Source: Solirubrobacter phytolaccae | GTDB lineage: Bacteria > Actinomycetota > Thermoleophilia > Solirubrobacterales > Solirubrobacteraceae | Reading direction: 5' to 3' | NCBI RefSeq assembly: GCF_027587195.1 | Contig: NZ_JAPDDP010000019.1 | Coordinates: forward strand, 1 to 64,000 | DNA length: 64,000 nucleotides | Shown: positions 18,152 to 26,484 of the stretch, piece by piece | Position numbering within the stretch: position 1 is the first letter of the stretch | Layout of the letters: the number at the start of each line of letters is the position of its first letter | Notes under the pieces: generated by a model | The model's database searches: none | What the model was told of the DNA's origin: nothing | The model's input: the letters and a program-made list of their open reading frames with translations, nothing else | Translations under genes and position numbers: made by a program

Positions 18152-19222
18152 CTACCGGACCAGGTCGGCCGCTTGCACGGCCATCTCGAGTTCTTCGTCC
18201 GTCGGGATCACCAGCACGCGCACCGTGGAGTCGTCGGCGCTGATCACCGGACCGCCCGCGCGGTTGCGCTCGGGGTCGAGGATGATGCCCAGGCGCTCGA
18301 GCCCGGCCAGGGAACGCTCGCGCACGACGGCGTCGTTCTCCCCGACGCCCGCCGTGAACACGATCGCGTCCGCGCCGCCGAGTGCGGCCAGGTAGGCGCC
18401 GACGTACTTCTTGATCCGGTAGCAGTAGACGTCGAGCGCGAGCTGCGCGGCGGCGTCGCCGGCCTCGATCCGGCGGTGCACCTCGCGCATGTCGTTGTCG
18501 CCGGCGAGCGCGAGCAGGCCCGAGCGCGAGTTCAGGACCGTGTCGATCTCGTCCGTGGAGAGGTTGAGCGTGCGGCGCAGGTGCAGGATCAGCGCCGGGT
18601 CCACGTCGCCCGAGCGTGTACCCATCACGAGGCCCTCGAGCGGCGTGAGGCCCATCGAGGTGTCGATCGAGCGGCCCTTGGCGACCGCGCTCGCCGACGC
18701 GCCGTTGCCCAGGTGCAGGACGATCACGTCGACGTCCTCGGGCGCGCGCTCGAGCAGTCGTGCCGCCTCGCGGGAGACGTACGCGTGCGAGGTCCCGTGG
18801 AAGCCGTAACGGCGCACGTTCCACGCGCGCGGGACCGCGTACGTGTAGGCCTGCGGCGGGAGCGTGGCGTGGAACGCGGTGTCGAAGACGGCGACGTGCG
18901 GGACGTCCGGCAGCGCCTGCATCGCCACCTCGATCCCGTCCGCGTTGACCGGGTTGTGCAGCGGCGCGAGCACGCTGAGGTCGCGGATCGAGTCCAGCAC
19001 CGCTGCGTTGATGCGCACGGGCGCCGAGTAGCGCTCGCCGCCGTGGACGACGCGGTGGGCGACGACCTCCAGCCCTTCCAGCGGCGCCTCGTCCAGGACC
19101 GCGCGCAACGCCTCCGCGTGGTCCTTGACCTGCTGCACGGTGCCACTCGCCACCGTCTCCGGTGGGTCGACCACCGACCACTTCAGCGACGAGGAGCCCG
19201 CGTTGACGGTGAGGACGCTCAC
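18152..19222 (-). CDS. ackA: Acetate kinase
   Basis: A 356-aa enzyme, somewhat shorter than the usual 400 aa. It converts acetyl phosphate and ADP to acetate and ATP, or the reverse. The N-terminal NAGSSSLKWSVV at residues 7-18, YGFHGTSHAYVSREAA near residue 140, HLGNGASASAVAKG near residue 170 and DTSMGLTPLEG near residue 186 are the family signatures. It follows pta by 79 bp on the same strand, the classical Pta-AckA pathway order. Confidence 0.94.
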   Translation of the reverse strand: MSVLTVNAGSSSLKWSVVDPPETVASGTVQQVKDHAEALRAVLDEAPLEGLEVVAHRVVHGGERYSAPVRINAAVLDSIRDLSVLAPLHNPVNADGIEVAMQALPDVPHVAVFDTAFHATLPPQAYTYAVPRAWNVRRYGFHGTSHAYVSREAARLLERAPEDVDVIVLHLGNGASASAVAKGRSIDTSMGLTPLEGLVMGTRSGDVDPALILHLRRTLNLSTDEIDTVLNSRSGLLALAGDNDMREVHRRIEAGDAAAQLALDVYCYRIKKYVGAYLAALGGADAIVFTAGVGENDAVVRERSLAGLERLGIILDPERNRAGGPVISADDSTVRVLVIPTDEELEMAVQAADLVR

Positions 19223-19301
19223 GCGGCATCGCCCCCAAGTGCGGCGCGAGAACGAGCCGCCAGGCGAGTTCTCGCCGAAGCATGCGAGCGCGCAGCGCGA
19301 G

Positions 19302-21341
19302 TCATGCGGCTGCCTGGATCGCGGTGATGGCGACGGTGTTGACGATGTCGTGCACGGTGGCGCCTCGCGAGAGGTCGTTGACAGGCTTGTTCAGGCCCTG
19401 CAGCACCGGGCCAACGGCGACCGCGTTGGCGGAGCGCTGGACGGCCTTGTAGGTGTTGTTGCCCGTGTTCAGGTCCGGGAAGATGAACACGGTCGCGCGG
19501 CCGGCGACCTCGGACCCGGGCAGCTTCGTGCGCGCCACGCCCGCGTCCACGGCCGCGTCGTACTGGATCGGGCCCTCGACGGACAGCTCCGGCGCGCGCT
19601 CGCGCACCAGCTCGGTCGCCTGGCGCACACGCTCGACCTCCGCGCCCGAGCCGCTCTTGCCGGTCGAGTAGGAGAGCATCGCGATCCGCGGCTCGATCCC
19701 GAACTGCGCGGCGGTCGCGGCGGACGAGATCGCGATGTCCGCGAGCTGCTCGGCGGTCGGGTTCGGGTTCACGGCGCAGTCGCCGTAGACGAGCACCTGG
19801 TCGGCCAGGCACATGAAGAACACGCTGGACACGAGCCCCGCGCCCGGCGCCGTCTTGACCGTCTCGAACGCCGGCCGGATCGTCTCCGCGGTGGTGTGCG
19901 TGGCGCCCGACACCATGCCGTCGGCCATGCCCAGCGCGACCATCAGCGTGCCGAAGTAGGAGACGTCGGTGACGATGTCGCGCGCCGCGTCGAGCACCAT
20001 CCCGCGGTGCTTGCGGCGCTCGGTGTACTCGAGCGCGAACCGCTCGCGCAGCGCCTCGTCGCGCGGGTCGATGATGTGCGCGCCCCACAGGTCCACGCCG
20101 AGGCGCGAGGCCGCGCCGCGCACCTCGTCCTCCGGGCCGAGCAGCGTGAGCTCGACGACGCGGCGGCGCAGCAGGATCTCGGCCGCGCGCAGGATCCGCT
20201 CGTCGTTGCCCTCGGGCAGCACGATGTGCTTGCGCGAGGCCCGCGCCCGGTCGAGCAGCTCGTACTCGAACATCAGCGGCGTGACCGCGTCCGAGCGCGC
20301 GACGTCCACGCGCGAGAGCAGGTCCTCGCCGTCCACGTACTCCTCGAAGACCGCGAGCGCCTTGGTGATCTTGCGCGGCGTGTCGCGGGCGATGACGCCC
20401 TCGCGCGCGCCGGCCAGCGTCGCCGCCTCGTAGGTCCCGTGCTCGGTCAGCACGACCGGCAGCATCGTCGGGAAGCCTTCGAGCGGGCGCAGGAACGCGT
20501 CGGGCGGCTTGAGCCCGCCGGTGAGCACCACGCCGGCGGGGGAGGGGAGCTCCTTGGAGGCGTGCGCGAACAGCGCCGCGAGCAGCACGTCCGCGCGGTC
20601 GCCGGGCGTGATCAGCACCGCGCCGTCCTCGACCCGCTCCATCAGGTTGGGGAGCGTCATCGCCGCGACGATGATGTGCAGCGCCTCGCGGCCGAGAAGG
20701 TCGGCGTCGCCGGCGATGATCTCGCCGTCGCAGGCCGCGGCCACCTGGCCGACGGTGGGCGCCATCAGTAGGTCGATCTCCGGCAGCGCGTACACCGGGA
20801 CGCCGTCGTCCGTCGTGATCTGGTCGAGCTGGTCGGCGTGGACGCGGTTGGCGATCACGCCCACGACCTCGCAGCCGGAGCCGCGCACGGCCGTGAGCGC
20901 GACCCCGACGGCGTCGCACACCTCTTCCGCGGTGCGGTCGTGCCCGGAGACGACGATCAGCGCCGGGAGCCCCAGGTTGAGCGCGATCCGGCCGTTGAAC
21001 TCCAGCTCGCCCGCCGTGCCCACGCCCACGTAGTCCGTACCGACGACGAGCACGCCGTCGCACTGCGCGGCGAGCGCCCGGTAGCGCGCGACGATCTCTT
21101 CCAACGCTCGTTCGGGGTCCGCGCGGACCTCGTCGTAGGTGACGCCGATCGACGCCTCGTACGGGAACGCCTCGTCCGCGCGCAGCAGGTCCACGAGCGG
21201 GTCATGCTCGGGGTCGGCGACCACCGGCCGGAACACGCCGAGCCGCGCGGTGCGGCGCGCGAGCAGCTGGCGGACGCCGAGCGCGACCGCCGACTTGCCG
21301 GTCGCGGGCTCGTTGCCCATCACGTACACGCCCGGCGTCAT
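19302..21341 (-). CDS. pta: Phosphate acetyltransferase, three-domain form
   Basis: A 679-aa enzyme that makes acetyl phosphate from acetyl-CoA and phosphate. It has an N-terminal BioD-like domain with a P-loop-like GNEPATGKSAVALG at residues 9-22, a central DRTGG-type domain near residues 200-320, and a C-terminal catalytic PTA domain (ASRKHIVLPEGNDERILRAAE, residues 369 onward, and GMADGMVSGATHTT near 470). The ATG at 21341 overlaps the stop of the S4 gene (ATGA), so it is coupled to that gene. Confidence 0.94.
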   Translation of the reverse strand: MTPGVYVMGNEPATGKSAVALGVRQLLARRTARLGVFRPVVADPEHDPLVDLLRADEAFPYEASIGVTYDEVRADPERALEEIVARYRALAAQCDGVLVVGTDYVGVGTAGELEFNGRIALNLGLPALIVVSGHDRTAEEVCDAVGVALTAVRGSGCEVVGVIANRVHADQLDQITTDDGVPVYALPEIDLLMAPTVGQVAAACDGEIIAGDADLLGREALHIIVAAMTLPNLMERVEDGAVLITPGDRADVLLAALFAHASKELPSPAGVVLTGGLKPPDAFLRPLEGFPTMLPVVLTEHGTYEAATLAGAREGVIARDTPRKITKALAVFEEYVDGEDLLSRVDVARSDAVTPLMFEYELLDRARASRKHIVLPEGNDERILRAAEILLRRRVVELTLLGPEDEVRGAASRLGVDLWGAHIIDPRDEALRERFALEYTERRKHRGMVLDAARDIVTDVSYFGTLMVALGMADGMVSGATHTTAETIRPAFETVKTAPGAGLVSSVFFMCLADQVLVYGDCAVNPNPTAEQLADIAISSAATAAQFGIEPRIAMLSYSTGKSGSGAEVERVRQATELVRERAPELSVEGPIQYDAAVDAGVARTKLPGSEVAGRATVFIFPDLNTGNNTYKAVQRSANAVAVGPVLQGLNKPVNDLSRGATVHDIVNTVAITAIQAAA

Positions 21342-21559
21342 GTGAGGCGGACAGCCTCGTCGCCGAGCGTCACCACGTCACCGGGATGCAGCTGTCGGCC
21401 ACGGCGGGTCTCGACCTCGCCGTTCACGCTCACCTGCTCGTCGGCGAGGAGCAGCTTCGCTTCCCCGCCGGTGCTCACGAGCCCGGACGCCTTCAAAAGC
21501 TGCCCGAGCCGGATCATGCCGTCCTTCGCCTGGAACTCGTCCATCTCGCCCACCATCAT
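21338..21559 (-). CDS. S4-domain RNA-binding protein
   Basis: A 73-aa protein made almost wholly of one S4 domain: IRLGQLLKASGLVSTGGEAK, then VSVNGEVETRRGRQL and GDVVTLG. It resembles YbcJ/RqcP-like small RNA-binding proteins that act on ribosomes or structured RNA. Starts are possible at 21559, 21556 or 21544, all ATG; 21544 gives the conserved MDEF opening. Its start is only 9 bp from that of the divergent LysR gene, so its promoter must lie inside that gene. It is the first gene of the S4-pta-ackA operon. Confidence 0.8.
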   Translation of the reverse strand: MMVGEMDEFQAKDGMIRLGQLLKASGLVSTGGEAKLLLADEQVSVNGEVETRRGRQLHPGDVVTLGDEAVRLT

Positions 21560-21568
21560 GCCCAACCG

Positions 21569-22489
21569 ATGGAACTCCGCCACCTGCGCTACTTCGTGGT
21601 CGTCGCCGAGGAGCTGCACTTCCGCCGGGCGGCGGAGCGCCTGCACATGTCCCAGCCACCGCTGAGCCAGCAGATCCGCGCACTCGAGGAAGAGGTGGGG
21701 GCGACGCTGCTGCTGCGCAACCAGCGGCGCGTGGAGCTGACCGCGGCGGGCGCCGTGTTCCTGGAGCGGGCGCGGGAGATCCTCGCGGCCACCGAGGACG
21801 CGGCGCGCCAGGCCCGGCGGGTGCAGCGCGGCGAGGTCGGGCGGCTTGCGGTCGGCTTCGTCGGCAGCGCGATGTACTCGTTCGTGCCCGACCTGCTGCG
21901 GCGGTTCGGCGACCATGCGCCCGACGTGACCCTGCGCCTGCACGAGCTGGGGACGACCGAGCAGCTGCGCCAGCTCGAGGACGGCCGGCTGGACGTCGGC
22001 TTCCTGCGCGCGGGCCGCGCCCGCCCTGAGCTGCGGATCGAGAACGTCGCCGAGGAGCCGGTGATCGCCGCGCTGCCGGACCTGCACCCGCTGGCGGCCA
22101 AGCCGCAGCTGACGCTCGAGGACCTGGAGGGCCAGCCGCTGATCCTGCTCACGAACGGCGTCGCGCCCGGGCTGCGCACCGCGCTCCAGCCGACGATCGA
22201 TCGCCTCGGCGGCGACGACACGATCGTGCAGGAGGTCCAGGAGATGCAGACCGTGATCGGGCTCGTGGCGGCCGGTGTGGGGATCTCGCTCGTCGCGGAG
22301 TCGGTGCGCGAGCTCGTCCGCGTGGGCGTGACCTACCGGGCCTTCACGGGTGAGGTGCCGAGCCTGCGCCTGGACATGGCCTGGCGGGCGGCGGACGAAT
22401 CGCCGCTGCTCGCGACGTTCGTGGACATGGCGCGCGCGGCGGCCCCCGCCGAAGGAGAGAGAGGTCGACGGGGGCCGGCGCCACGTTGA
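21569..22489 (+). CDS. LysR family transcriptional regulator
   Basis: A 306-aa LysR regulator. The helix-turn-helix is at residues 1-60 (MELRHLRYFVVVAEELHFRR, then LHMSQPPLSQQI), followed by a periplasmic-binding-protein-like effector domain (GRLAVGFVGSAMYSF near residue 92). ATG 21569 is fixed by the canonical MELRHLRYF opening. It sits between the acetate operon (divergent) and a MetE-like gene (same direction, 162 bp on), either of which may be its target. Confidence 0.9.
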   Translation: MELRHLRYFVVVAEELHFRRAAERLHMSQPPLSQQIRALEEEVGATLLLRNQRRVELTAAGAVFLERAREILAATEDAARQARRVQRGEVGRLAVGFVGSAMYSFVPDLLRRFGDHAPDVTLRLHELGTTEQLRQLEDGRLDVGFLRAGRARPELRIENVAEEPVIAALPDLHPLAAKPQLTLEDLEGQPLILLTNGVAPGLRTALQPTIDRLGGDDTIVQEVQEMQTVIGLVAAGVGISLVAESVRELVRVGVTYRAFTGEVPSLRLDMAWRAADESPLLATFVDMARAAAPAEGERGRRGPAPR

Positions 22490-22651
22490 CGTCGCCTCAG
22501 CCCCGGGGAGGAGAGATATGTATCCGGGACCGCTGCGAGGTGGGGAGCCACCAAGTCGTCGAGAGGGATAGTACGAATCTCGGCCGAAGTGGTCCAATAT
22601 CGAAACCAACCATCATTGATAGCTTCAACGTCTCACGGAAGGTCCGCTGAT
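22490..22651 (+). promoter_or_regulatory. Upstream region of the first MetE-like gene
   Basis: A 162-bp gap with a marked AT-rich patch (about 22593-22630), unlike its surroundings. It contains TATC (22598-22601) and GATA (22618-22621) as an inverted half-site pair with 16 bp between. This suits a regulator site, perhaps for the adjacent LysR protein, but no clear -35/-10 pair is seen. Confidence 0.35.
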
Positions 22652-23653
22652 ATGGAAACGAGCCTCGTTGGGTCTTACCCGCAGCCGGAATGGCTGGTGG
22701 ACCGCGAAAAACTGCGTACCCGGCTCCCGCCGCGCGTGCGGGCGAGCGACCTCTGGAAGATCGATCCCGAGCAGCTGCGCGACGCCCAGGACGCGGCGAC
22801 GCTCGCCGCGATCCGTGACCAGGAGCTCGCCGGGCTGGACATCATCACCGACGGCGAGATACGCCGCGAGAGCTACTCGAACTACTTCGTGCTCGCGCTG
22901 GACGGCATCGACGTCGACAACCCGGGCGAGGCGCTGGACCGCAACGGCAACCCGATGCCCGTGCCGCGCGTCGCTGGTCCGATCTCCCGCCGCGAGAGCA
23001 TCCTGCGCGCCGACGCCGAGTTCCTGCGCGGCGCCAGCGACCGCAAGATCAAGGTCACGGTGCCCGGCCCGTTCACGATGGCCCAGCAGGCCCAGAACGA
23101 CCACTACGGGAGCGAGGAGGAGGTCGCGTTCGCGTTCGCGGACGTCGTGCGCGAGGAGGTGACCGAGCTGTTCGCGGCCGGTGTGGACATCGTGCAGCTG
23201 GACGAGCCGTGGATGGAGTCGCGCTCCGAGCAGGCGCGCGCGTACGGGATCGAGACGCTGCGCCGGGCGCTCGACGGCGTCGACGGCACCACCGTCCTGC
23301 ACATCTGCTTCGGCTACCCGCTGTTCGTGCCCGGCCACAAGCGCACGTACCGCTTCCTGCCCGAGTTGGCGGAGGCGCCCGTGGACCAGATCTCGATCGA
23401 GACCGCGCAGGCCGAGCTGGACCTCGAGGTGCTCGAGCAGCTGGGCGACAAGACGATCGTGCTCGGCGTGATCGCGCTGGACTCCAACGAGGTCGAGAGC
23501 GCGGAGACGGTCGCGAAGCGGATCGAGCGCGCGCTGCCGTACACGAAGAACCTCGTCGCGGCGCCCGACTGCGGCATGAAGTACCTCACGCGTGAAGCCG
23601 CGCTCGGGAAGCTGCAGTCGCTCGTGGCGGGCGCGCGGCAGGTGGCCGCATGA
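22652..23653 (+). CDS. MetE C-terminal-like (cobalamin-independent methyltransferase family) protein
   Basis: A 333-aa single-domain protein of the UROD/MetE barrel family. The zinc ligands of MetE can be seen: HIC with His217 and Cys219, and Cys307 in APDCGMKY. QLDEPWM near residue 182 is the substrate-side motif. The N-terminal half of true MetE (about 750 aa) is absent, so it may be a core methionine synthase or a methyltransferase for another thiol and methyl donor. ATG 22652 opens with METSLVGSYP, as in relatives. The next gene overlaps by ATGA. Confidence 0.82.
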   Translation: METSLVGSYPQPEWLVDREKLRTRLPPRVRASDLWKIDPEQLRDAQDAATLAAIRDQELAGLDIITDGEIRRESYSNYFVLALDGIDVDNPGEALDRNGNPMPVPRVAGPISRRESILRADAEFLRGASDRKIKVTVPGPFTMAQQAQNDHYGSEEEVAFAFADVVREEVTELFAAGVDIVQLDEPWMESRSEQARAYGIETLRRALDGVDGTTVLHICFGYPLFVPGHKRTYRFLPELAEAPVDQISIETAQAELDLEVLEQLGDKTIVLGVIALDSNEVESAETVAKRIERALPYTKNLVAAPDCGMKYLTREAALGKLQSLVAGARQVAA

Positions 23654-24474
23654 GCCGGACCTGCGCGACGATGGTCGTCCACGAGCTGCTGGCCGAGACC
23701 GTGCCGGGCTACCGCGAGGCGCGGCTGGAGGCGGAGGCGCTCACGCAGCGGTTCGTCCTGGAGGCGGTGGCGCGGACGGAGCCGGTGACGCTCCAGACGG
23801 TCGTCCACGTCGTGTACCGCACGGACGAGGAGAACCTCTCGGACGCGCAGATCGCGAGCCAGATCGACGTCCTCAACCGCGACTTCCGGGCGCGCAACGA
23901 GGACCGCGCGCAGGTGCCCGAGCCGTGGGCGCCGCTCGTGGCGGACGCGCTCGTCGAGTTCGAGCTGGTCGAGGTGACGCGCACGAAGACGGACGAGACG
24001 TCGTTCGGCGCCGACGACAGCGTCAAGGCGCTCGTCCCGGCCCAGCCCGACCGGCTGAACGTGTGGGTGTGCACGCTCGGCGGCGGGCTGCTCGGCTACG
24101 CGCAGTTCCCCGGCGGGCCGGCCGAGACCGACGGCGTCGTCGTCCTCAACCGCGCCTTCGGCACCGTCGGCACGGCGGAGGCGCCGTTCGACGGCGGGCG
24201 CACGGCGGTGCACGAGGTCGGCCACTGGCTCGGCCTGCGCCACATCTGGGGCGACATCAACGACTGCACGGGCGACGACTTCGTGGCCGACACGCCGCCC
24301 GCCCAGCAGGCCAACACCGGCACGCCGGAGTGGCCGCACATCACGTGCGACAACGGGCCCAACGGCGACATGTTCATGAACTACATGGACTACGTCGACG
24401 ACGTGGCGATGTTCATGTTCACCGCCGGGCAGGCCGCGCGGATGAGCGCGACGTTGAGCGGGCCGCGGGCGTGA
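23650..24474 (+). CDS. Pappalysin-type (M43) zinc metalloprotease
   Basis: A 274-aa metzincin. The zinc site HEVGHWLGLRH is at residues 188-198 with the catalytic Glu189, and the Met-turn segment MFMNYMDYVDD is near residue 240. M43 proteases are usually secreted, but no signal peptide is visible here: the N-terminus (MSRTCATMVVHELLAE) is short and not hydrophobic enough. It may stay in the cell or leave by another route. It is translationally coupled to the MetE-like gene before it and to the small protein after it. Confidence 0.87.
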   Translation: MSRTCATMVVHELLAETVPGYREARLEAEALTQRFVLEAVARTEPVTLQTVVHVVYRTDEENLSDAQIASQIDVLNRDFRARNEDRAQVPEPWAPLVADALVEFELVEVTRTKTDETSFGADDSVKALVPAQPDRLNVWVCTLGGGLLGYAQFPGGPAETDGVVVLNRAFGTVGTAEAPFDGGRTAVHEVGHWLGLRHIWGDINDCTGDDFVADTPPAQQANTGTPEWPHITCDNGPNGDMFMNYMDYVDDVAMFMFTAGQAARMSATLSGPRA

Positions 24475-24710
24475 GTCGCTGGCTCCTCGAAGACGCCGGC
24501 GACGAGGAGCTGGTGTTCCGGCCGGACGGCTACCCGCTGCCGCTCGCGCGTGGACGGCGCGCGCTCGAGCTGCACGCGGACGGCTCGTTCACCGCGCTCG
24601 CGCCGGGCGCCGACGACCGGCCCGTCGAGTCCTCGGAGCTCGACGGGTGGGTCGTGGAGGCGGTCACCGAGGACCGCCTCACTTTGAAGCGAGGTCCGCG
24701 CCTTCCCTGA
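24471..24710 (+). CDS. Small protein following the metalloprotease, unknown
   Basis: A 79-aa protein without signal peptide or membrane segment, rich in beta-prone pairs (ELVFRPDGYPLPLARGRRAL, then ESSELDGWVVEAVTEDRL). The GTG at 24471 overlaps the protease stop (GTGA). Its position suggests it works with the protease, perhaps as an inhibitor or substrate-binding partner, but that is inference. The last 32 bp overlap the convergent MetE-like gene. Confidence 0.65.
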   Translation: MSRWLLEDAGDEELVFRPDGYPLPLARGRRALELHADGSFTALAPGADDRPVESSELDGWVVEAVTEDRLTLKRGPRLP

Positions 24711-25794
24711 GGGCGCGGAGCTTGGCCCAGACGACGTCGGGGTCGACGGCGGCCTGGCCGACCCAGGTGCCGTAGCCGCAGTCGCTGCCGGCCATCACGG
24801 ACTCGTCGCCGACGAGGTCGGCGTACCGGCGGATGCGCTGGGCGATCAGCTCGGGGTGCTCGATGAAGTTCGCCTTGGACTCGAGCACGCCCGGGATGAG
24901 GATCTTGCCGTCGGGCAGCTTGACGTCCTCGAAGATCGCCCACTCGTGCGCGTGGCGCGGGTTGGCGGCCTCGAACGCGATGCTGGCCGGCCGCGCCTCG
25001 AACACCAGGTCGATGATGTCCTTGAAGGGCACGTCGCAGTGGTGCGGGCCCTCGTAGTTGCCCCAGCAGACGTGCAGGCGCATCGCTTCCGGCGCGATGT
25101 TCCGCGTCGCGTGGTTGAGCGCCTCGATGTTGAGGCGCGCCTCGTCCCGGAAGGCGTCGAGGGACTTGTCCGCGAACTGGATGTGGCGGCCCATCGCGAG
25201 GTCGGGCGCGTCGATCTGCACCTGCAGGCCCGCGTTCGTGATCGCCTCGTACTCGACGCGCATGGCGTCGGCGATCGCGTACACGTACTCCTCGCGCGTG
25301 GCGTAGTAGTCGTTGCGGAAGAAGAGCGCGATCACGCCGGGGGAGGCGGCGTTCATGAAGCCGCGCTGGCCGTCCGGGAGGGCTTTGAGCATGTGCTCGA
25401 TGTCGGCGTTCGCGGCTTCGGGGTCGCGGACCGTGATGGGCGCGTCGCAGGCGGGGGTCTTGCGCCGGGAACGTCCCGGGTCGCCGAAGACCTTCTTCTG
25501 CAGCGTCGGGAACTCGACGAGGTCCGCGTAGGTGAGCGGCTGGCTCGTGCCGCCGAAGCCGTCGAGGCGGTCGGCGATGTAGGTGACGTAGCTCGGCTTG
25601 CCCATCTCGCCGTCGCTGGGGACGTCGACCCCGCACTCGACCTGCTTGGCGACCACTTCCGCGACCGCCTCGCGGGTGCGCTGCTCGAGCGCGACGGGGT
25701 CCACGGGGACACCCTCCTGCTTGGCGAACATCGTGCGGATCAGGTCTTCTGGACGGGGAAGGCTGCCGACGTGGGTGGTGAGGATCTGGCTCAT
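24679..25794 (-). CDS. MetE C-terminal-like protein, second copy
   Basis: A 371-aa barrel protein of the MetE C-terminal family. It opens with MSQILTTHVGSLPRPEDLI, keeps the zinc ligands His241, Cys243 (HVCWGNYEG) and Cys339 (GSDCGYGTW), and carries DGEMGKPSYVTY near residue 61. It differs strongly from the copy at 22652. The HVGSLPRP opening is typical of MetE-like proteins in catabolic loci. Its ATG overlaps the stop of the GntR gene, so it is probably co-transcribed with that regulator. Confidence 0.82.
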   Translation of the reverse strand: MSQILTTHVGSLPRPEDLIRTMFAKQEGVPVDPVALEQRTREAVAEVVAKQVECGVDVPSDGEMGKPSYVTYIADRLDGFGGTSQPLTYADLVEFPTLQKKVFGDPGRSRRKTPACDAPITVRDPEAANADIEHMLKALPDGQRGFMNAASPGVIALFFRNDYYATREEYVYAIADAMRVEYEAITNAGLQVQIDAPDLAMGRHIQFADKSLDAFRDEARLNIEALNHATRNIAPEAMRLHVCWGNYEGPHHCDVPFKDIIDLVFEARPASIAFEAANPRHAHEWAIFEDVKLPDGKILIPGVLESKANFIEHPELIAQRIRRYADLVGDESVMAGSDCGYGTWVGQAAVDPDVVWAKLRALREGADLASK

Positions 25795-26429
25795 AGGCGT
25801 GCGGCGACGTGCTCCACGGTGTTCTCGAGATGGACGCGGGTGGCGGTGGCGGCGCGGTCGGGGTCGCGCGCCAGGCAGGCGGCGAGGATCGCGCGGTGCT
25901 CGGTGTCGAGGCGGGTCGTCGGGAAGTCGTCCTGCGCGCGGTAGATGTGCAGGTAGGCGCTCGAGGCGTCCCGCAGCGCGGCGATCATCGTGACCAGCTG
26001 CGGGCGGTTCGCGTGCTCGTACAGGCGCGTGTGGAAGCGCTGGTTGAGGGCGATGTAGCGGGGCGCGGGCGGTGCGTCGCGCATCTCGTCCAGGAGGGTG
26101 GTCAGCGGCGGCGCCCAGTCGGGCTCGAAGCGCTCTGCGGCCTTGGCCGCGGCCAGCGACTCGAGCGCGGCGCGGATCTCGTAGTGCTCGCGGAGGTCGT
26201 CGACGCTCGGGAGGAAGACGACGGCACCGCGTTGCGGGTGCGCGCGGACGAGGCCTTCGCGCTGCAGCGTGGCCAGCGCTTCCCGCACGGGTGTGGTGCT
26301 CACGCCTAGGGCACGGGCGATCTCGACCTGCCGCAGCTTCTCACCGGGGGCGCGCTCACCCGCGAGAATCTGGGCCTTCAGCTGCGCGGCGACGTGGCCG
26401 GCGACGGTGCGGGGTGCGGTCAACGCCAC
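25791..26429 (-). CDS. GntR family (FadR/FCD type) regulator
   Basis: A 212-aa regulator: a winged helix at residues 1-75 (AAQLKAQILAGERAPGEKLR, VSTTPVREALATLQREGLV), then a helical FCD domain with the metal-ligand-like HYEIRAALE and NQRFHTRLYEHANRP. The start at GTG 26429 puts the family N-terminus at the expected place; the frame is open upstream into the divergent gene but without family signal. A CGTTAACG palindrome at 26439-26446, just upstream, may be its operator. It is divergent from the VOC dioxygenase. Confidence 0.85.
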   Translation of the reverse strand: MALTAPRTVAGHVAAQLKAQILAGERAPGEKLRQVEIARALGVSTTPVREALATLQREGLVRAHPQRGAVVFLPSVDDLREHYEIRAALESLAAAKAAERFEPDWAPPLTTLLDEMRDAPPAPRYIALNQRFHTRLYEHANRPQLVTMIAALRDASSAYLHIYRAQDDFPTTRLDTEHRAILAACLARDPDRAATATRVHLENTVEHVAARL

Positions 26430-26484
26430 ACAGCGGTACGTTAACGAATGTGCAAATTCTTGCGCCAGCGTGAGGAGACTAGGT

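Noticed and set aside
18140-18156. CGGAG-N6-CTCCG dyad after ackA as another TetR site
   Set aside because: Only 5-bp arms with an even spacer, lying inside an operon; not close enough to the 14-kb operators.
16952-19327. A very long open frame (791 codons) antisense to ackA and the cNMP gene
   Set aside because: It is a GC-driven shadow rich in Arg, Val, Glu and His with no domain, opposite two well-supported genes.
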